DNA from: Bacillota bacterium
Lineage (GTDB): Bacteria; Bacillota; Clostridia; Acetivibrionales; DTU013
Assembly (NCBI GenBank): GCA_023399355.1
Contig: JAEWQC010000240.1
Location: 1 to 8,904, forward strand
Direction: 5' to 3'
DNA: 8,904 bases
The position numbers were made by a program, and so were the translations under genes. This document shows positions 1 through 7,269 of this stretch, piece by piece. The notes beneath the pieces are model-generated. The model was given only the letters and a program-made list of their open reading frames with translations. It searched no databases and had not been told where the DNA came from. The number at the start of each line of letters is the position of its first letter. Within the stretch, counting starts at the first letter, position 1.

Positions 1-543
1 CTTTGTCGGTGCATATACCAGGACTTTCATTCCAAGTGCCTTGAGGATGGGAACCATCTTTTTGGGGATTTCGCCGAAGAATACCATGCCGAAGGTCATC
101 CCCGACATGCGGCAGGTTTTGTAGCCCAGCAGAGGATCCCATTTTCCCGCCCTTACCGAACGGTCGTAAAAAGTGATTTTCCGGACCAGATCCATCGCCA
201 TGCCGACGGCATGGACTGCAACCTCTTCCGCACAGAAGCCGGGCACGTTCGTGATGCAGACGCCAAGCTCCGAAGCCGCCTTCGTATCCACATTATTATA
301 ACCGATGCTCTGCAGGGATACGATTTTCAGGTCGGGAAGCTGTTCCATGACCGCTTTTGTCACCTGTTCATATTCTACAACAAGGCCTTCCGCCTTCTCC
401 TCCTGCAGATATTGAACAAAGCTTTTTCTGCCTTCCTTATCCTTGATTTCCATCAATTCCAGATCTTTGACGCTCCACTCTTTCAGCAGGGAATTTTCAT
501 AATCCAGATTGTCGTCAATATTGAAATATACCGCTTTTGCCAT
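1..543 (-). CDS. D-2-hydroxyacid dehydrogenase-like protein, N-terminal 181 codons (runs off left edge)
   Basis: The reading frame opens at ATG 543, 6 nt after a strong AAGGAGG (556-550), and stays open to the window edge; the C-terminal part with the family's catalytic Glu and His is not visible. Residues 76-101 (SLQSIGYNNVD, then ITNVPGF) and 107-124 (EEVAVHAVGM, RKI) are typical of the NAD-dependent 2-hydroxyacid dehydrogenase / CtBP family, which interconverts 2-oxo and D-2-hydroxy acids in the cytoplasm. The Rossmann motif is abnormal. Where the family reads GIVGFGRIG, this protein reads GMVFFGEIP (152-160), so the first and third Gly of GxGxxG are Phe155 and Pro160. The acidic residue that usually ends the second strand is Ala178 (VYAPTK). 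The gene follows the aminotransferase after 18 nt, so the two are very likely cotranscribed. Family membership is sure; coenzyme use and substrate are not. It may be an NADP-preferring, an altered or a non-classical member. Confidence 0.88.
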   Translation of the reverse strand, partial: MAKAVYFNIDDNLDYENSLLKEWSVKDLELMEIKDKEGRKSFVQYLQEEKAEGLVVEYEQVTKAVMEQLPDLKIVSLQSIGYNNVDTKAASELGVCITNVPGFCAEEVAVHAVGMAMDLVRKITFYDRSVRAGKWDPLLGYKTCRMSGMTFGMVFFGEIPKKMVPILKALGMKVLVYAPTK

Positions 544-561
544 ATACATCCTCCTTGCCCG

Positions 562-1836
562 TTATAGTGATTGAATCGCCTTTTCAACGATTGCTATCCC
601 TTCATCGATTTCTTTCGTGGTCACATTCAATGGTGTTGCAAACCGCATTCCATTTCCGTGGACGCCGCAGTTTAATGTCAGCATTTTCTGTTCCAGACAG
701 GATTGTTTCACTTTTGTCCAGATCTCGGGAGCCGGCGAACCGTCTTCATGGCAGAAACTCATGGCAACCATCAGGCCCAGACCTCGAACACCGGAAATAC
801 AGGAATATTTTCCTTTTAAAGCAACTAATTTTTCTTTCAAATAGGCACCCATGGCATTACAATTAGCCAGAAGACTGCCGTCTTCAAATTGATCGAGCAC
901 CGCATTCGCTGCTGCAGCGGCTACCGGATTTCCTCCGAAGGTTGTGCCGTGCATGCCTGCATGCCATTCTTCCATAATTTTCGGGGTGCTGACAACGGCA
1001 CTCATCGGGAGTCCTCCTGCAATAGCCTTGCCCAAAGTCATGATATCCGGAACGACATCAAAGTTCTCGCTGGCAAACATTTTGCCCGTCCTGCCATAGC
1101 CCGACTGAATTTCATCAAAGATCAACAGGATTCCGTGTTTGTTGCACAGCTCCCGGACACCCTTGATAAAGTCGACAGGAGGCACCGTGTAACCGCCTTC
1201 GCCCTGGACAGGCTCCATCAGAATGGCTGCCACCGTTTCCGGTGCGACAATATAGCGGAACAGGCTTTCCAGATCATTCAGGCAATACTCCGTCATCTGC
1301 GCTTCGGTAAAACCTGCCGGGCACAGATCCGCACAGGGATAGGTGGCGAAATACACGCCTCCCATATGAGGTTCGTAATACTTTCTGTATTTGGAGTTGG
1401 AAGCCGTAACGGATATTGCTCCGATGGTTCTTCCATGGAAGGAGCCTTTGAATGCAATGATCGAGGGTCTTTTCGTGTAGGCTTTTGCCAGTTTGATCGC
1501 TCCATCGTTCGCCTCGGCACCGCCATTGGAAAAGAAAGTGCATCCCAGATCCCCGGGGGTAATGGCCGACATCCTTTTGGCCAGCTTGAGTGTAGGTTCA
1601 AAGTTCACCACATTGAACGATCCGTTTATAAGCTTGCCCGCTTGTTCACAAATTGCCTCTACGATCTTCGGATGGCAGTGTCCCAATGCATTTACCGCAA
1701 TCCCCTGGACAAAATCCAGGTAACGGTCTCCTTTCACATCGGTCATATAACAGCCCTTTCCGCTTACCATTACCAGGTCCGTGGCCTTTGCCAGCGCCGG
1801 ACTCAAATACTGCTTGTAATCTTCAAACTGTATCAT
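562..1836 (-). CDS. PLP-dependent class III aminotransferase, GabT-like (omega-amino acid)
   Basis: This 424-residue fold-type I aminotransferase moves an amino group, usually from an omega-amino acid or amine, to pyruvate or 2-oxoglutarate and leaves an aldehyde. Visible motifs, in order, are FNVVNFEP (74-81, similar to the EPY region of 4-aminobutyrate aminotransferases), the phosphate-binding SNGGAEAND (103-111), GSFHGRT (131-137), MEPVQGEGG (207-215), Asp241 in DEIQSGYGRTG, the Schiff-base Lys270 in TLGKAIAGG, and HGTTFGGNP (296-304). Near the C-terminus, Arg398 in MRFATPLNVT corresponds to the family's carboxylate-binding Arg. Length is normal. ATG 1836 follows AGGAGGAG at a good distance. 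It sits 134 nt after an iron alcohol dehydrogenase and 18 nt before a hydroxyacid dehydrogenase-like gene, which suggests an aminotransferase-then-reductase pathway. Acetylornithine aminotransferase is less likely because no arginine genes are nearby. Class is certain; the substrate is inferred. Confidence 0.93.
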   Translation of the reverse strand: MIQFEDYKQYLSPALAKATDLVMVSGKGCYMTDVKGDRYLDFVQGIAVNALGHCHPKIVEAICEQAGKLINGSFNVVNFEPTLKLAKRMSAITPGDLGCTFFSNGGAEANDGAIKLAKAYTKRPSIIAFKGSFHGRTIGAISVTASNSKYRKYYEPHMGGVYFATYPCADLCPAGFTEAQMTEYCLNDLESLFRYIVAPETVAAILMEPVQGEGGYTVPPVDFIKGVRELCNKHGILLIFDEIQSGYGRTGKMFASENFDVVPDIMTLGKAIAGGLPMSAVVSTPKIMEEWHAGMHGTTFGGNPVAAAAANAVLDQFEDGSLLANCNAMGAYLKEKLVALKGKYSCISGVRGLGLMVAMSFCHEDGSPAPEIWTKVKQSCLEQKMLTLNCGVHGNGMRFATPLNVTTKEIDEGIAIVEKAIQSL

Positions 1837-1907
1837 GTTTTGATCTCCTCCTGTTTGTTCATTTATATAGCCACTAATAACTATCTGGTTCCGGCAGTCC
1901 TATAGAT

Positions 1908-1947
1908 GGATATTCCGTTAAAAACGTATCACATCGGATATTTCCGG
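1908..1947. repeat. Two imperfect direct repeats, each with a short dyad, upstream of the aminotransferase
   Basis: On the plus strand GGATATTCCGTTA begins at 1908 and GGATATTTCCGGTTA begins at 1936, with starts 28 nt apart. Each copy contains a small dyad (GGA-tat-TCC and CGGA-tatt-TCCG). They lie in the 134-nt gap between the alcohol dehydrogenase stop and the aminotransferase start, 72-111 nt before the aminotransferase ATG. Position and symmetry would suit a regulator-binding site for a promoter serving the last two genes, but I could not identify a convincing -35/-10 pair beside them. Chance remains possible in a gap this A+T-rich. Confidence 0.4.
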
Positions 1948-1970
1948 TTATAAGACTCCAAATATATGCC

Positions 1971-3128
1971 TCAGAAAGCTTTTTCCAATATTTCATATAC
2001 ATCCTGCTCCCTGATGATGACGGGATTTACTGCCAGCAGTCTGTATCCCATGGTCCCTTTCACAATCTCCGGAAACATTTCTCTTGTCACCTTTACTTCG
2101 CTGAGTTTTTCTGGAATCCGCAAATCACGGACCAGCTTTACAACTGCTTTTATGGAGAGATCCGCCTGTTCCCGGATGGACAGTCCATCTGTTTTTTCTC
2201 CAAGCAATTCCGCGATTCTTGCAAATTTCTTTATGTTACCCGGAACATTCTTTTCCATCACATAGGGCAGCATCAGGGAATTGGCAAGACCGTGAGCCAC
2301 ATGCGCCACACCGCCCATTGCCTGGGATATTCCGTGTACTGCTCCGAGACCGCCATTCGAAAATGCAACGGCTGCCATCACGCTTGCAACCGCCATATTA
2401 CTCCTGGCTTCAAGATTCTCCGGATTGAAGGTTGCCGTTCTGATGTTCTCTCCGATGACTGCCATTGCCTTTTCCGCGTAGGCATCGCTTACCGGGCTTG
2501 CATTTAATGAAACATACGCTTCGAGCGCATGGGTCAGTGCATCGATTCCGGTGGTGGCAGTGATAAACGGAGGCATTCCTTTCTGCATTACGGGATCTAC
2601 TACTGCATATAGCGGTATCAGGAATTCGTGGGTCACGGATAATTTGATATCATTTTCCGTATCCGTAATGACACTGGCTGCCGTCACTTCACTTCCGCTG
2701 CCGGCAGTTGTCGGGATCGCAATCAGGGGCATGGAAGGATGGGTTACCGTTCTGGTTCCCCCAAACAAATATTCCTTGATTGACCCTTCATTGGAAGCAA
2801 GCATGGCGATGGCCTTTGCCGTATCGATCGAACTTCCGCCGCCTGCTGCAATTACCGCATCGCAACCGCTGTCTTTCAGTATACCGGCAATTCTGTCCAC
2901 GACTTCAACCGGCGGGTCCACTACAGTGTCGGAATATACCACCGTGTTAAAGCCGGCTGCCTTGAGCGCCTCCGAAAAATCCCGGAAGGGGATGGTCTGT
3001 TCAATGACTTTGTCTGTAACGATAAACGGTTTTTTTAGCTGCAGTTGATTGCAAAGGACATGGATCTTTAGTGCTTCATTTTCACCAAATATGATTCTCG
3101 CCGGTGATTTGAATAAAAAGTTTTTCAT
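1971..3128 (-). CDS. Iron-containing (group III) alcohol dehydrogenase
   Basis: This 385-residue cytoplasmic NAD(P)-dependent dehydrogenase interconverts an aldehyde and an alcohol. The N-terminal domain carries the dinucleotide-binding GGGSSIDTAKA (96-106) and PTTAGSGSEVT (139-149). The C-terminal helical domain has the four metal ligands of the family: Asp196 and His200 in GIDALTHALEAY, His265 in GAVHG, and His279 in AHGLAN, with the usual 14-residue spacing between the last two. An additional His that most relatives carry four residues after the first of these (VHxMAH) is Gln269 here. ATG 3128 fits the conserved family N-terminus, although its ribosome binding site (GGAAAGG, about 12 nt away) is weak. 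It lies 39 nt after the kinase-like gene and before the aminotransferase, so reduction of the semialdehyde that enzyme would produce is a reasonable role (compare 4-hydroxybutyrate dehydrogenase or sulfoacetaldehyde reductase of the same superfamily). The actual substrate is unknown. Confidence 0.93.
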   Translation of the reverse strand: MKNFLFKSPARIIFGENEALKIHVLCNQLQLKKPFIVTDKVIEQTIPFRDFSEALKAAGFNTVVYSDTVVDPPVEVVDRIAGILKDSGCDAVIAAGGGSSIDTAKAIAMLASNEGSIKEYLFGGTRTVTHPSMPLIAIPTTAGSGSEVTAASVITDTENDIKLSVTHEFLIPLYAVVDPVMQKGMPPFITATTGIDALTHALEAYVSLNASPVSDAYAEKAMAVIGENIRTATFNPENLEARSNMAVASVMAAVAFSNGGLGAVHGISQAMGGVAHVAHGLANSLMLPYVMEKNVPGNIKKFARIAELLGEKTDGLSIREQADLSIKAVVKLVRDLRIPEKLSEVKVTREMFPEIVKGTMGYRLLAVNPVIIREQDVYEILEKAF

Positions 3129-3167
3129 ACTGTATAGCGACCTTTCCCAATAATTTATTGCACTTAT

Positions 3168-3803
3168 TTACCCTATGGCAAGATGGCTGAATTTCAATCC
3201 GGCACATGCCTTGATTACATTAACGCATTTTTCCCTGCCGAGGCGTGAGCTGTTCAGGCAGATATCGTAATTCGCCGGATCTTTCCAGTCTTTTCCGGTG
3301 TAGTATTTATAATAACCTGCCCGGTATTTGTCAATGTTCTTTACCGCTTTTTCCGCTTCCCTATCCGACATCATGAACCTTTTGGTGATGGAACGGACGC
3401 AATCCTCGTAGGGCGCCTGTATATTTACACTCAGCACATTCGGAAAGTCCCGGAGAACATAATCTGCCGCTCTGCCGATGGCGATAAAGGATTCCTTGCA
3501 TGCCAGGAAGACAAGAACACGTGCCTGATAATTGAAAAGATTCTCATCCGAGATGAACTCCTGATCTTCCGGCCTCAATATCTCACCGGTATATTTTCTG
3601 ACTGCACCGCCGAATGGAGCCTTTTTCTTCAATTTCTCATCCGCCAGTGCAAAAAGTTCTTCACTGATTCCGCTTTCAGAAGAAGCCATTTGTAAAAGCT
3701 CTCTGTCAATCATCCGGATGCCGAGTTCCTCAGCCAGTTTTTTACCGATTTGCCTGCCGCCGCTGCCATATCCTCTGGCAATCGTAATCACAAAATTATC
3801 CAT
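3168..3803 (-). CDS. Cytidylate kinase-like family protein
   Basis: The 211-residue product starts MDNFVITIARGYGSGGRQIG and matches the cytidylate kinase-like (Cytidylate_kin2-type) family of P-loop proteins. Its glycine loop (11-17) lacks the GK[ST] ending of classical kinases, which is usual for this family. Other hallmarks are IGRAADYVL (109-117) and DKYRAGYYKYYTGKDW (158-173). I chose ATG 3803 over the GTG nine bases upstream because GGAGG (3816-3812) lies 8 nt before the ATG, whereas the GTG overlaps it. The gene begins 30 nt after livF and ends 39 nt before the alcohol dehydrogenase, so it sits inside the apparent operon between transport and metabolism genes. Members are often annotated as nucleotide kinases, but a general role is not established as far as I know; it could act as a nucleotide or small-molecule phosphotransferase, or as a sensor. 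Confidence 0.85.
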   Translation of the reverse strand: MDNFVITIARGYGSGGRQIGKKLAEELGIRMIDRELLQMASSESGISEELFALADEKLKKKAPFGGAVRKYTGEILRPEDQEFISDENLFNYQARVLVFLACKESFIAIGRAADYVLRDFPNVLSVNIQAPYEDCVRSITKRFMMSDREAEKAVKNIDKYRAGYYKYYTGKDWKDPANYDICLNSSRLGREKCVNVIKACAGLKFSHLAIG

Positions 3804-3811
3804 CTCCTGCA

Positions 3812-3816
3812 CCTCC
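3812..3816 (-). promoter_or_regulatory. Ribosome binding site that decides the kinase-like start
   Basis: GGAGG reads on the minus strand from 3816 to 3812, with 8 nt to ATG 3803. The in-frame GTG at 3812-3810 uses the last base of this element and cannot be served by it, so the shorter protein is preferred. Confidence 0.8.
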
Positions 3817-3833
3817 AGAACCTTCTCAGTGGT

Positions 3834-4550
3834 TTAAATCCCCAAATAGGCCTTTTGAATTTTGTCGTCGTTTCTCATATCCTTGGAAAATCCCTCATAG
3901 ATCATTGTCCCTACTTCTATAACATACGCCCTTTTGGACACGGTCAGCGCCATCTGGGCATTTTGCTCCACCAGTAAAATGGTTGTATTGTGTTCCCGGT
4001 TGATTTTCTTGATAATATGAAAGATTTCTTCTACTATAATAGGGGCGAGTCCCATGGAGGGTTCATCAAGGAGCAGCAGGTCCGGCCGTCCCATGAGAGA
4101 ACGTGCAATGGCAAGCATTTGCTGTTCACCACCGGACAATGTGCCGCCAACCTGACTGGTACGTTCCTGCAGCCTTGGAAAAATAGTGAAGACCCATTCC
4201 CTGTCCTTTTTGATTTCAGCCTTGTCTTTTCTTAAATAAGCGCCCAGATTGATATTCTCCAGCACTGTCAGGTTCGGAAATATGCCTCTGCCTTCCGGGA
4301 CCTGAATGACACCCATTTTCACAAGTTTGTGCGCTTCCGTCGTTGAAATATCGACTCCCTCATAAAAGATGGAATTCGGGCTGCACTTCACCAGGCTGGA
4401 AATTGCGTGTAATGTCGTCGTCTTGCCCGCTCCGTTCGGTCCGATCAATGCAACGACCTCACCTTTGTCAACCGTGAAGGATATGCTGCGGAGTGCAGGT
4501 ACAACGCCATAATTCACGCTTAAGTTTTTCACCTCTAAAATATGGTTCAT
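3834..4550 (-). CDS. livF: HAAT-type amino acid ABC transporter ATPase LivF
   Basis: This is the second ATPase of a branched-chain-amino-acid-type importer; it pairs with LivG on the cytoplasmic face of LivHM. Its 238 residues contain Walker A GPNGAGKT (37-44), the LivF-type Q-loop region VIQVPEGRGIF (81-91), signature LSGGEQQ (138-144), Walker B LLLLDEP (158-164) and VEQN (194-197), where Gln replaces the switch His, as is usual in LivF. The end at AYLGI is typical. A TTG at 4559 would add three residues, but it lies only 2 nt from GGGAGGA (4567-4561). ATG 4550, with about 11 nt of spacing, is preferred, although that distance is slightly long. It follows livG by 24 nt. Confidence 0.95.
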   Translation of the reverse strand: MNHILEVKNLSVNYGVVPALRSISFTVDKGEVVALIGPNGAGKTTTLHAISSLVKCSPNSIFYEGVDISTTEAHKLVKMGVIQVPEGRGIFPNLTVLENINLGAYLRKDKAEIKKDREWVFTIFPRLQERTSQVGGTLSGGEQQMLAIARSLMGRPDLLLLDEPSMGLAPIIVEEIFHIIKKINREHNTTILLVEQNAQMALTVSKRAYVIEVGTMIYEGFSKDMRNDDKIQKAYLGI

Positions 4551-4574
4551 ATGATCCAACTCCTCCCGATCCGA

Positions 4575-5360
4575 TCACTCGTCGTCATCCTTGAAAGTAC
4601 CGCTGCCCAGATAGGCCTGTATGACCTTCTTGTCGTTCTGTATCTCGGTTGGGATCCCTTCGGCTATTTTCATGCCATGATCCAGCACAATGATCCGGTC
4701 CGATATGTTCATGACAAATTTCATATCATGTTCGATGATCAGGACGTCCTTCTCCATTTTCTTTGTAATATGATACACTACCCGTGTCAGTTCTTCCTTT
4801 TCCAGATTGTTCATGCCTGCGCCCGGTTCATCCAGCAGCAGCAGCTGTGGATCGGTTGCAAGCCCACGTGCGATTTCAAGCAGCCTCTGTTTCCCATAGG
4901 GAAGACTTGTAGCCAGTTCTGCCTGCATATCAGCCAATCCAACCACTTCCAGCAGTTCCTGGCATTTCTCGATGATTTCTTTCCTCTTCTTTGCCATTCT
5001 TCCCGGAAATAATACTGCGGTGAGCAGCTTCTCCTGATTGCAGTCCTTATGCGCAACCAGTATGTTTTCAAGAACCGTCAGGCTTTTAAAGAGCCTGATA
5101 TTCTGGAAAGTACGTGCAATGCCAAAATTGGTGCGCTCATACGCTTTCATTTTTGTTACATTCCTGCCGTTGAATACAATGCTTCCTTCATTTGGCTGGT
5201 AGACGCCGGTCAGAAGATTGAAGAAGGTGGTTTTTCCCGCTCCATTCGGTCCGATCAGGGAAAGGATCTCCCCCTTATCCTGTTCAAGGCTCACACTATC
5301 TACCGCCGTTAAACCACCGAAGCGGATTGTTACGTTGTACACCTGAAGCACTTTTTCCAT
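4575..5360 (-). CDS. livG: HAAT-type amino acid ABC transporter ATPase LivG
   Basis: This 261-residue ATPase powers the importer with LivF. The start RFGGLTAVDSVSL (13-25) is the LivG signature. It is followed by Walker A GPNGAGKT (37-44), Q-loop FQNIRLF (85-91), the LivG-specific signature LPYGKQRLLEIARGL (153-167), Walker B LLLLDEPGAGMN (173-184) and switch His211 in IIEHDM. The end at AYLG is usual, followed by an acidic tail (FKDDDE). ATG 5360 is preceded by a weak AAGGGG (5374-5369). The first 65 nt overlap the 3' end of livM in another frame, so translation may be coupled to livM. Confidence 0.96.
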   Translation of the reverse strand: MEKVLQVYNVTIRFGGLTAVDSVSLEQDKGEILSLIGPNGAGKTTFFNLLTGVYQPNEGSIVFNGRNVTKMKAYERTNFGIARTFQNIRLFKSLTVLENILVAHKDCNQEKLLTAVLFPGRMAKKRKEIIEKCQELLEVVGLADMQAELATSLPYGKQRLLEIARGLATDPQLLLLDEPGAGMNNLEKEELTRVVYHITKKMEKDVLIIEHDMKFVMNISDRIIVLDHGMKIAEGIPTEIQNDKKVIQAYLGSGTFKDDDE

Positions 5361-6336
5361 CTTTCACACCCCTTCCCAACTGCAACATATATAAGTTTCT
5401 GACTCGTTTGTCCAGTCCCCATATCCCGTTCGGTTTAAAGATCATCATAATAACCAGGGCAGCTCCATAAATAATCATACGGTATTCACTGAAGGAGCGC
5501 AGTGCTTCCGGCAGTACCGTCAGAATACAGGCTCCGAGGATAGGTCCCGCAATGCTTCCCATGCCGCCGAGGATTACCATCGACACCATGGTGATGGATT
5601 CCCCGTACTGAAAGCTGCTGGGGCTGATGAAGGACATATAAACCGCATAAAAACTTCCCATGACACCTGCTATCACCGCACCGATTACAAATGCCTGCAA
5701 TTTATATTTTCTTGGATAAATACCGATTGCCGATGCTGCGATGTCATCTTCCCTCACGGACAGCATGGCCATTCCAAAGCCTGATACCATCAGCCTTCTT
5801 ACGAAGATGACCACTGCAACCAGAATAATCAGTGCCAGATAGTAATATTCCTGTTTGCTGTTAATGAGAAAACTCCCGATCTTCGGTGCCGGGATTCCAG
5901 GAAGGCCCATGGGCCCACGGGTAATCCCGATGGCATTCACGAGGAACAAACGGAAAACTTCACCAAAGCCAAGTGTAACGACTGCCAGGTAATCCCCCCT
6001 AAGATTGATGGCGGGAAGTGCAAGCAGGTAACCGAATATTCCTACACACACAGCACTGATTAAAGCCGCCGGCCAGAAAGACATGCCGGCTTTCAACATC
6101 AGAAGCGCTGTTACATATGCGCCGATCCCATAAAAAGTTACATGTCCAAGGGAGAACTGCCCTGTCAGGCCAATGATCAGATTCAAACTCAAGGCAAGGC
6201 AGGAATAGATAAAGCATAAAATTATAACATGAAGAATGTACGTATCCTTAATGAGGAAAGGAACAGCGACCAGTGCTGCCAGAAGAACGCCCAGCAATAT
6301 CAACTTCTTCCCTGCCGTCAGTTTTATCAATTTCAT
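5296..6336 (-). CDS. livM: HAAT-type amino acid ABC transporter permease LivM
   Basis: This 346-residue integral membrane permease forms the translocation path with LivH. It is rich in hydrophobic segments from about residue 11 to 301, including the conserved GLTGQFSLGHVTFYGIGAY (56-74) and LRGDYLAVVTLGFGEVFRL (112-130). The cytoplasmic ATPase-contact loop SVREDDIAASAIGI (193-206) and ILGGMGSIAGPILGA (255-269) are also present. The family core ends near FKPNGIWG (300-307); the remaining 39 residues are a polar tail, much of it encoded in the overlap with livG. A TTG at 6402 and ATG at 6360 would give longer proteins. I chose ATG 6336 because AAGGAGG (6348-6342) lies 5 nt before it and a Lys-rich N-terminus then leads directly into the first membrane segment. 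It begins 37 nt after livH. Confidence 0.94.
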   Translation of the reverse strand: MKLIKLTAGKKLILLGVLLAALVAVPFLIKDTYILHVIILCFIYSCLALSLNLIIGLTGQFSLGHVTFYGIGAYVTALLMLKAGMSFWPAALISAVCVGIFGYLLALPAINLRGDYLAVVTLGFGEVFRLFLVNAIGITRGPMGLPGIPAPKIGSFLINSKQEYYYLALIILVAVVIFVRRLMVSGFGMAMLSVREDDIAASAIGIYPRKYKLQAFVIGAVIAGVMGSFYAVYMSFISPSSFQYGESITMVSMVILGGMGSIAGPILGACILTVLPEALRSFSEYRMIIYGAALVIMMIFKPNGIWGLDKRVRNLYMLQLGRGVKDGKSASGVQRNNPLRWFNGGR

Positions 6337-6341
6337 TTTGG

Positions 6342-6348
6342 CCTCCTT
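6342..6348 (-). promoter_or_regulatory. Ribosome binding site that decides the livM start
   Basis: AAGGAGG reads on the minus strand from 6348 to 6342, 5 nt before ATG 6336. Neither upstream alternative start has a comparable site: TTG 6402 overlaps the end of livH, and ATG 6360 has only a weak AGG in front of it. Confidence 0.8.
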
Positions 6349-6373
6349 GTCTCCTACCATGTTCAACCTGCCG

Positions 6374-7246
6374 TCATACCTTATCAATATGTTTTGCTCC
6401 AAAGATACCGGATGGACGGAATATCAGGATTACGATCATAATGATGAATGCGTATGCATCTCTGTAGCCTGATGAAATATAGCCTGCTCCCAGACTTTCA
6501 ATGATGCCGATCAGGAATCCTCCGGCCACCGCTCCCGGTATGGAGCCGATACCGCCGAGTATTGCAGCGGAAAACGCTTTCATTCCAAGCATGTAGCCCA
6601 TGGTGGGATAAACCGCATTGTAGTAAGTGCCTATGCAGATACCGGCAATACCGGCCATAAAAGCGCCGAGACCGAAGGTCATTGAAATAATACCGTTTGT
6701 ATTGATTCCCATCAGCTTCGCATTCGGGATGCTGACGGAACAAGCTCTCATCGCGACACCCATTTTTGTCTTGTAAACCAGGATGTATAGGACAACAAGC
6801 ATCAGTATCGTCGTGATTCCTATAATAATCTGTATGTTTGTAAAGGAAACAGGACCTATTGTATAAGGTACCTTTTCAATCGTGGGCAGGGGCTTTGTGG
6901 AACTTCCAAATACCAACTGCGCAAGGTTCTGCAGGAATACCGACATACCCAGCGCGCTTACAAGCACTGCCATTCTCCTGTTATCCGACTGGATCGGGCG
7001 GTAAGCGGCTCTTTCCACCGTGATGCCGATCAGCGCTGTGGCGGCTGCGGCCAGGAGCACCATTGCCAATACCGGAACATGCAGTTGAGTGACCATGATA
7101 AGCCCTATAAAAGTACCGACCATGAGTACATCCGCATGCGCCCAGTTTACGATTTGCAGTACACCGTATACCATGGAATACCCTAACGCAACAATTGCAT
7201 AAATGCCACCGATTGTTAATCCGTTTACCAGCTGTTGTGGCAACAT
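6374..7246 (-). CDS. livH: HAAT-type amino acid ABC transporter permease LivH
   Basis: This 290-residue membrane permease partners LivM. Family features include the N-terminal QQLVNGLTIGGIYAIVALG (4-22), QIVNWAHADVLMVG (31-44; the common form is NFAHG), TVERAAYRPI (76-85), the ATPase-contact loop AMRACSVSIPNAKLMGIN (165-182), AILGGIGSIPGAVAGG (228-243) and the C-terminal FRPSGIFG (276-283). About eight hydrophobic segments are visible. ATG 7246 follows AAGGAGG (7262-7256) by 9 nt. It is separated from the binding-protein gene by 226 nt that hold a strong hairpin and a possible promoter, so its expression may differ from that of livJ. Confidence 0.95.
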   Translation of the reverse strand: MLPQQLVNGLTIGGIYAIVALGYSMVYGVLQIVNWAHADVLMVGTFIGLIMVTQLHVPVLAMVLLAAAATALIGITVERAAYRPIQSDNRRMAVLVSALGMSVFLQNLAQLVFGSSTKPLPTIEKVPYTIGPVSFTNIQIIIGITTILMLVVLYILVYKTKMGVAMRACSVSIPNAKLMGINTNGIISMTFGLGAFMAGIAGICIGTYYNAVYPTMGYMLGMKAFSAAILGGIGSIPGAVAGGFLIGIIESLGAGYISSGYRDAYAFIIMIVILIFRPSGIFGAKHIDKV

Positions 7247-7269
7247 TTCAATTCTCCTCCTTTTTAGTA

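Noticed and set aside
211..567. A 118-codon plus-strand open frame opposite the hydroxyacid dehydrogenase-like gene
   Set aside because: It mirrors a well-conserved gene, crosses the ribosome binding site of that gene, and its translation shows no known motif.
889..1905. A 338-codon open frame on the plus strand opposite the aminotransferase
   Set aside because: It is antisense to a gene with complete class III aminotransferase motifs, shows no recognisable domain and is explained by the codon structure of the real gene.
6337..6402. Longer LivM start at TTG 6402 or ATG 6360
   Set aside because: Neither has a good ribosome binding site, and the first overlaps livH, while AAGGAGG sits ideally before ATG 6336.
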